From Hyphomonadaceae bacterium (lineage in GTDB: Bacteria > Pseudomonadota > Alphaproteobacteria > Caulobacterales > Aquidulcibacteraceae), in assembly GCA_019753105.1 (NCBI GenBank), contig JAIELJ010000007.1, positions 183,195 through 247,194 on the forward strand: a stretch of 64,000 bases of DNA, in the 5' to 3' direction. Shown piece after piece: positions 59,862 through 64,000 of this stretch. The notes beneath the pieces were generated by a model. It worked only from the letters and a program-made list of their open reading frames with translations, had not been told where the DNA came from and made no database searches. The stretch's first letter is position 1. Every line of letters starts with the position of its first letter. The position numbers were made by a program, and so were the translations under genes.

Positions 59862-60810
59862 CGAAGAACGGCCGGATCGTGCGCCAGATCGGCTCGAGTG
59901 AAAAGGCCAGCAAAACGGCGACACCAATCAGCGCGTTGCGCTTGAATGCCGCGAGCGCCGTTTCCGGACTCTTGTCGTCGACGCTGTGCAGCATCGGCCA
60001 GATAAGCCCCGCGCCGATCAAGCTCATGGCCACAGCAAGCACGATCCCCGCGCCGGCGACTGAGCCCGCAACCGTCCAGAGCGCGATCGCGGAGACGTAG
60101 AACACGCTCGTCCACAAGCGCCACTTGTCGGCAAAGAGCCGCGCCGTGGAGCGCACGCCGACGAGTGCGTCGTCTTCGCGGTCTTGCAGCGCGTAGATCG
60201 TGTCGTAGCCGATCGTCCAGAGGATGCAGCCAGCATAGAGCGCGAGCGTCTCGAACGCGATGCCATCCGGCTCGTACGCGACGGCCGCGCCGCCGACGAG
60301 CGCGCCCCATGAAAACACGACACCCAGCCAAGCCTGCGGCCACCAGGTGATCCGCTTCATCAGCGGATAAAGCGCCACCAGCGGCACAGCGATCAGCGCC
60401 ACGATCTGCGCGAGATGCGGCAGCGCCAGCAACACCAACAGACCGACCAAGCATTGCGCTAGCAGCCAGATCCACGCCCATTTGAGCGATACCGCGCCAG
60501 AGGGAAGCGGCCGCAACCGTGTGCGTTCGACTTGCGCGTCGATATCGCGATCGAGGATATCGTTATAGGTGCAGCCCGCGCCGCGCATGGCGATGGCGCC
60601 GATCAGAAACAGCGCCGCGTATTTGAGATCGTCGCCGAAGAAGCCGTAGCCTGTTCGCGCCACCGCAATGCTCATCCAGCACGGCAGCACAAGCAATTGC
60701 CAGCCGATCGGGCGATCGAGCCGCGAAAGCTGCGCGAACGGTTTCCACGCCGCGGGCAAGCGGTCGGTCCAATGTTGCCGCAGTGCATCGGCGGGTTTCA
60801 AATCGGTCAC
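59854..60810 (-). CDS. ubiA: 4-hydroxybenzoate octaprenyltransferase UbiA
   Basis: UbiA attaches a polyprenyl chain to 4-hydroxybenzoate in ubiquinone synthesis. The 318-residue protein has about eight membrane segments and the two Asp-rich motifs: YNDILDRDID (NDxxDxxxD) and YDTIYALQDREDD (YxxxDxxxD). RPLPSGAVS and DRPIGW also match. Start is ATG 60810. It is divergent from a 321-base gap and the ABC exporter. Confidence 0.96.
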   Translation of the reverse strand: MTDLKPADALRQHWTDRLPAAWKPFAQLSRLDRPIGWQLLVLPCWMSIAVARTGYGFFGDDLKYAALFLIGAIAMRGAGCTYNDILDRDIDAQVERTRLRPLPSGAVSLKWAWIWLLAQCLVGLLVLLALPHLAQIVALIAVPLVALYPLMKRITWWPQAWLGVVFSWGALVGGAAVAYEPDGIAFETLALYAGCILWTIGYDTIYALQDREDDALVGVRSTARLFADKWRLWTSVFYVSAIALWTVAGSVAGAGIVLAVAMSLIGAGLIWPMLHSVDDKSPETALAAFKRNALIGVAVLLAFSLEPIWRTIRPFFDV

Positions 60811-61131
60811 GTCGGCGTATTGCGCGCGCGTTTTGCTTTACGCAAGGCGACATGAAGGGTACTGAGGCCGCGCTTTCGCAGGAGAAACGCAAGTAATGAT
60901 CGTCCGTAAGACCCGCGTTTAATACGCCCGGCGCCCGCGAACGGACGTCGATGAACCACCGGCAGGCGTGACGCCGCCCGTGTTCAAAGTCCCCATTTCA
61001 ATTGGGGTCTCCGTTTCGCAAAGCCCGTGGCAGCAGGCCGACGATCTCGCGTTCCGCTTCCCGCTTTCCATTCCTATCTCAGGCGCATCGCAGCAACGCG
61101 TGCGGTCGCGCCTCACATCTTTGGTGCTCCA
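60811..61131. other. Intergenic region with candidate small ORF / structured RNA
   Basis: This 321-base divergent gap should hold the ubiA and ABC exporter promoters, but I cannot place them. On the minus strand a small frame (60919..61071) ends in GTLNTGGVTPAGGSSTSVRG and RRAY; it starts at ATG 61071 or 60996. The same stretch contains CCCCAATTGAAATGGGG and GGCGGCGTCACGCC hairpins, so a structured RNA is another reading. Nothing recognisable as a known RNA family was confirmed. Confidence 0.35.
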
Positions 61132-62949
61132 ATGAGCGACGTATACGATAACGACGACAATCGCGCGGACGGCGCGCGCAAAGCGACTTTTGGCCAAGTC
61201 GCCGCCTTCCTGTGGAAACATTGGTCGAGCCAGCCCGGCAAGCTGGCGATGGTCGGGCTGTTGTTCGGCCTAGCGATCGTGGCTGACTTGGCGATGCCTT
61301 TTGCATCGAAATATCTGGTCGACGCGCTGACGGCTGGCCCGTCGGAAGCGGGGCAGCGCGCTGCGGCGTGGGGCTATGGCATCGTGGTGGCGCTGGCGTT
61401 CGTGTTCTACATGGCGCGCAACACGGGCGTGCGCTTCCACATTCCGTTTGCCTCCAAGAACATGGAGCGGATCGTCACCGACGGCTTCCGCGACGTGCAA
61501 CGCTTCTCATCCGATTGGCACGCCGACAATTTCGCCGGCGCGACCGTCCGGCGCGTGTCGCGGGCGATGAACGCCTACGATGTGATCTCCGATACTCTGG
61601 TGTGGTTCTTGATCCCGGCAGCCTGCGTGCTGACCGGCGTCACGATCCTGACCTTCATCCAGTGGCCGATCATCGGCGCGTTCGTGGGCTTCACGATTCT
61701 GGCGTTTATCGCCGTCGCATGGCTCTCGAGCCGCTACTACGTCGCCAAGCCGTTGCAGCGCTACATCGCTGCTGACACAGCGATCGGCGCAGCTTTGGCT
61801 GACGCGGTCTCATCCAACGCGACCGTGAAAGCGTTCGGCGCGGAAGCGCGCGAGCAGCAACGCTTCGAAGGCGTTGTGAAGGTTTGGACGAAAGAGGCGA
61901 ACCTCACCTGGACGCTCTTCACCAATGCTTGGGTGATCCAGAACATGCTGCTCTGGATTTTGCAGGCGGGTTTGCTTGGCATGGTCCTGCTCGAATGGAG
62001 CAATGGCCGCGCCACGGCGGGCGATGCGGTGTTTGCGATCACGTCGTTCCTGCTGGTCTCAGGCTATCTGCGCATGCTCGGTGAGAACGTGCAGAACTTG
62101 CAAAAGGGCATCGCCGACATCGAAGACGTCGTGGCGTACGCGCTCGAAAACGCTTGCGTTACCGATCGCGCGGACGCACAGGCGTTCAAGCCTGGCGCCG
62201 GTGCGGTTGCGTTCGATGCGGTGTCGTTCGGCTACAAGAATGCCGCCGAGCCGCTCTATCGCGACTTCGCGCTGGCGATCGCACCGGGCGAGACGGTGGC
62301 GCTTGTCGGGCCGACCGGCTCGGGCAAGACGACGTTCGTCAAGCTGGTGCAGCGCCTCTATGACGTCGATGCGGGCGCAATCCGTATCGATGGCCAGGAC
62401 GTGCGCGATGTGACGCAAGCGAGTTTGCGCCAGAACATCGCGCTCGTGCCGCAGGATCCCGCACTCTTCCATCGCTCGCTGCGCGAAAATATCGCGTACG
62501 CGAAGCCGGATGCTTCGCTCGAAGAAATCATCGCCGCCGCCAAGCGCGCGCGTGCGCATGATTTCATCGACAAGCTGCCGGCGGGCTATGAGACGGAAGT
62601 CGGCGAACGCGGCGTGAAGCTCTCGGGCGGCGAGCGTCAGCGCGTAGCTTTGGCGCGCGCCTTCTTGGCCAACGCGCCGATCCTGATCCTCGACGAAGCG
62701 ACATCCTCGCTCGACGTGGAAACGGAACGCGAAGTGCAAGCGGCGATGGCGGAACTGAAAGTGGGGCGCACGACCATCGTCATCGCGCACCGCCTAAGCA
62801 CCATCCGCGAAGCAGACCGCATCCTGGTCTTCAACGCCGGGCGCATCGTGGAGCAAGGCAAACACGCCGAACTCATCGAAGCGCGCGGCTTGTATGCGAG
62901 GCTGAATGCAATGAGCCGTGGCGAGATGATCGCGGATGAGGCGGCTTAA
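61132..62949 (+). CDS. ABC exporter, permease-ATPase half-transporter
   Basis: Starting at ATG 61132 gives 605 residues: six-segment membrane domain (about 38-320) and an ATPase with Walker A (GPTGSGKTTF), signature LSGGERQRVALA, Walker B (ILILDEATSSLD) and H-loop (IAHRLSTI). It forms homodimers or heterodimers. It differs from the one at 50.2 kb. The longer frame upstream to 61027 lies in the non-coding region. The substrate is unknown. Confidence 0.93.
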   Translation: MSDVYDNDDNRADGARKATFGQVAAFLWKHWSSQPGKLAMVGLLFGLAIVADLAMPFASKYLVDALTAGPSEAGQRAAAWGYGIVVALAFVFYMARNTGVRFHIPFASKNMERIVTDGFRDVQRFSSDWHADNFAGATVRRVSRAMNAYDVISDTLVWFLIPAACVLTGVTILTFIQWPIIGAFVGFTILAFIAVAWLSSRYYVAKPLQRYIAADTAIGAALADAVSSNATVKAFGAEAREQQRFEGVVKVWTKEANLTWTLFTNAWVIQNMLLWILQAGLLGMVLLEWSNGRATAGDAVFAITSFLLVSGYLRMLGENVQNLQKGIADIEDVVAYALENACVTDRADAQAFKPGAGAVAFDAVSFGYKNAAEPLYRDFALAIAPGETVALVGPTGSGKTTFVKLVQRLYDVDAGAIRIDGQDVRDVTQASLRQNIALVPQDPALFHRSLRENIAYAKPDASLEEIIAAAKRARAHDFIDKLPAGYETEVGERGVKLSGGERQRVALARAFLANAPILILDEATSSLDVETEREVQAAMAELKVGRTTIVIAHRLSTIREADRILVFNAGRIVEQGKHAELIEARGLYARLNAMSRGEMIADEAA

Positions 62950-62986
62950 CTAATGACGGACGTCGTGCGTGCCGCTAAAGTTCGGC

Positions 62987-63481
62987 ATGCGCGACGTCTT
63001 GGTCATACTAGGCTGCCTGTTCCTGCTGTCGGCCTGCGTGTCAGATGGCCACGCCGCCGCCGAGGCGCCCGTGGCTGAGGTCCCTACGGTGTGTTCAATT
63101 CGCGCCAACCCATCTCGCTACGCCGGTAGGGAGATCACCATCCGCGCGGCGAACGTCACGGACTATTTCGAGTTCTCGTCGCTCGCCGATCGTTCGTGTC
63201 CGAGGACATTTCTAGCGCTGGCTGGCGGTAGCCCCGATGTCGCGCGCAACCGGCTTGAGCGCGCCCACTGCAGTGAGCGTCTAGCGCAGGGCGATCTCGT
63301 CGAACTCACTGTGCGCGGTGTGGTGCAATATGACCCAAGCGAAGCGATATCGACGAGGTTCTTAATCTTGGACGTGAGTGATGTTGGGTACGCTCCATCG
63401 GGGGCGCTCGCAGCACAAGAGAGGCGTGATCCGCGTAGCAGGGCGTGGCTTTGCCCGAACCTGCGTGAGCCGTCTCAGTAA
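62987..63481 (+). CDS. Small lipoprotein, unknown
   Basis: From ATG 62987 (MRDVLVILGCLFLLSACVSDG) the lipobox LSAC gives a lipoprotein of 164 residues. The mature part contains a beta-rich domain: VCSIRANPSRYAGREITIRAANVTDYFEFSSL, resembling an OB-like fold (the pattern YAGREITIRA). Three or four cysteines. GTG 62969 in frame is the alternative start. Convergent with the gshA gene, overlapping by 7 bases. Confidence 0.7.
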   Translation: MRDVLVILGCLFLLSACVSDGHAAAEAPVAEVPTVCSIRANPSRYAGREITIRAANVTDYFEFSSLADRSCPRTFLALAGGSPDVARNRLERAHCSERLAQGDLVELTVRGVVQYDPSEAISTRFLILDVSDVGYAPSGALAAQERRDPRSRAWLCPNLREPSQ

Positions 63482-64000
63482 GCACACGCCTCGAACACGC
63501 GCTTCACGTCACCGCCCCATTCGGTCTTGTAACGCTCGATCAAGCGCTCCGCCGGCGTGACGCCGCTGGACGCGATATCATCCAGCTCCGTCAGGAAGTG
63601 CGTTTCGTCCGCACCCGCGCGGTCCGCGGCGGCGCGTGACTTCAAGCCTTGGCGCGCGATCGCCAGAACCGCTTGCGCGATATCTTGCGCAGAGTTGCCG
63701 CGGATCGGGGCGCGGAGGCCGAGCACCGGCACAGCGCGGCGGAGGCTTTCGCGATCTTCCGCCGTCCAGCTGCGCACCAGCGACCACGCCGCTTCCAGCG
63801 CTGCGTCATCATAATAGATGCCCGCCCACAAAGCCGGCAGCGCGCAGAGACGCGACCAGGGGCCAGCATCGGCGCCGCGCATTTCGAGGTAAGTCTTCAG
63901 ACGCACTTCCGGGAAGATCGTCGTCAAATGATCTTCCCAATCTTTCAGCGTCGGGCGCTCGCCGGGGAGTGCTGGCAGTTTGCCATCCATGAAGGCGCGG
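63475..64000 (-). CDS. gshA: Glutamate-cysteine ligase (alphaproteobacterial/plant type), C-terminal part
   Basis: The visible 175 residues are the C-terminal end of a GCS2-type glutamate-cysteine ligase: LKDWEDHLTTIFPEVRLKTYLEMRGAD (family signature), then LPALWAGIYYDD and ERYKTEWGGDVKRVFE. The reaction is the first step of glutathione synthesis. The start lies beyond the right edge. Convergent with the lipoprotein gene. Confidence 0.93.
   Translation of the reverse strand, partial: RAFMDGKLPALPGERPTLKDWEDHLTTIFPEVRLKTYLEMRGADAGPWSRLCALPALWAGIYYDDAALEAAWSLVRSWTAEDRESLRRAVPVLGLRAPIRGNSAQDIAQAVLAIARQGLKSRAAADRAGADETHFLTELDDIASSGVTPAERLIERYKTEWGGDVKRVFEACAY

Noticed and set aside
60880-61110. 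6S RNA-like folding in the ubiA/ABC gap
   Set aside because: Some hairpins exist, but the characteristic closing stem and central bubble could not be traced, and the usual neighbours are absent. Kept only as an unassigned structured candidate.

Overview
This 64 kb window looks like ordinary chromosome from a GC-rich alphaproteobacterium, most likely a Caulobacterales or Hyphomonadaceae-type organism. That placement is inferred from gene families and order: a TipF-like degenerate EAL protein, DUF2093 and DUF4170 proteins, a UrcA-family protein, a tyrosine phosphatase beside lipid A genes, the pmbA-cysQ-DUF4170-ABC transporter order, and an alphaproteobacterial-type glutamate-cysteine ligase. 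I saw no rRNA, tRNA, CRISPR array, prophage or intact insertion sequence.

Layout. 0-7 kb: the end of an acyltransferase E2 subunit, a GFA-family protein, a membrane alpha/beta hydrolase, an exported TPR protein, and a divergent TIR-TM-helical repeat protein. 6.4-10 kb: a tadA/rluB/rsmD neighbourhood into which terC and a monooxygenase-like gene are interleaved, then a MaoC hydratase. 10-16.8 kb: ribF, a CheY-like receiver, a histone-like protein, an SDR, a TPR lipoprotein, a HAD phosphatase with a small kinase, and the TipF-like protein. 16.8-18.6 kb: two DUF2975 membrane proteins and an XRE regulator behind a palindromic promoter. 18.7-24.8 kb: TauE/SafE, GNAT, acyl-CoA dehydrogenase, DUF486, a poorly coding stretch with two doubtful ORFs, a QueD-like protein and a glycine-zipper lipoprotein. 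24.8-36.6 kb: CorA, amidohydrolase, an aminoglycoside-phosphotransferase-like kinase, purD, an acyltransferase, a globin, an M1 peptidase and a large beta-helix-like membrane protein. 36.7-42.9 kb: xseA, a TPR-glycosyltransferase, DUF6165, DUF2093, an M23 peptidase and small envelope proteins. 43-54.3 kb: lipid A/Kdo and envelope genes in two minus-strand blocks split by a phosphatase and a hybrid histidine kinase. 54.4-64 kb: MAPEG, a methyltransferase, a desaturase, an ArsR regulator with NIPSNAP/ABM genes, alkA, a 41-residue membrane protein, ubiA, an ABC exporter, a lipoprotein and the end of gshA.

The genes form many short overlapping transcription units (ATGA, GTGA and TTGA junctions). 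The clearest joint tasks are lipid A and Kdo assembly (LpxL-like, LpxK, WaaA, DUF374, and possibly the phosphatase and M23 protein) and envelope biogenesis. Several intergenic spaces hold REP-like inverted repeats, often touching stop codons. The most interesting items are the TIR-TM-repeat protein, the palindrome over the -10 of the DUF2975/XRE operon, the overlap-coupled 41-residue membrane protein between ubiA and alkA, a Cys in place of a zinc-binding His in the M23 peptidase, a CheY-like receiver with Ala at the Thr87 position, and rluB and a neighbour that share one CATG as opposite start codons.
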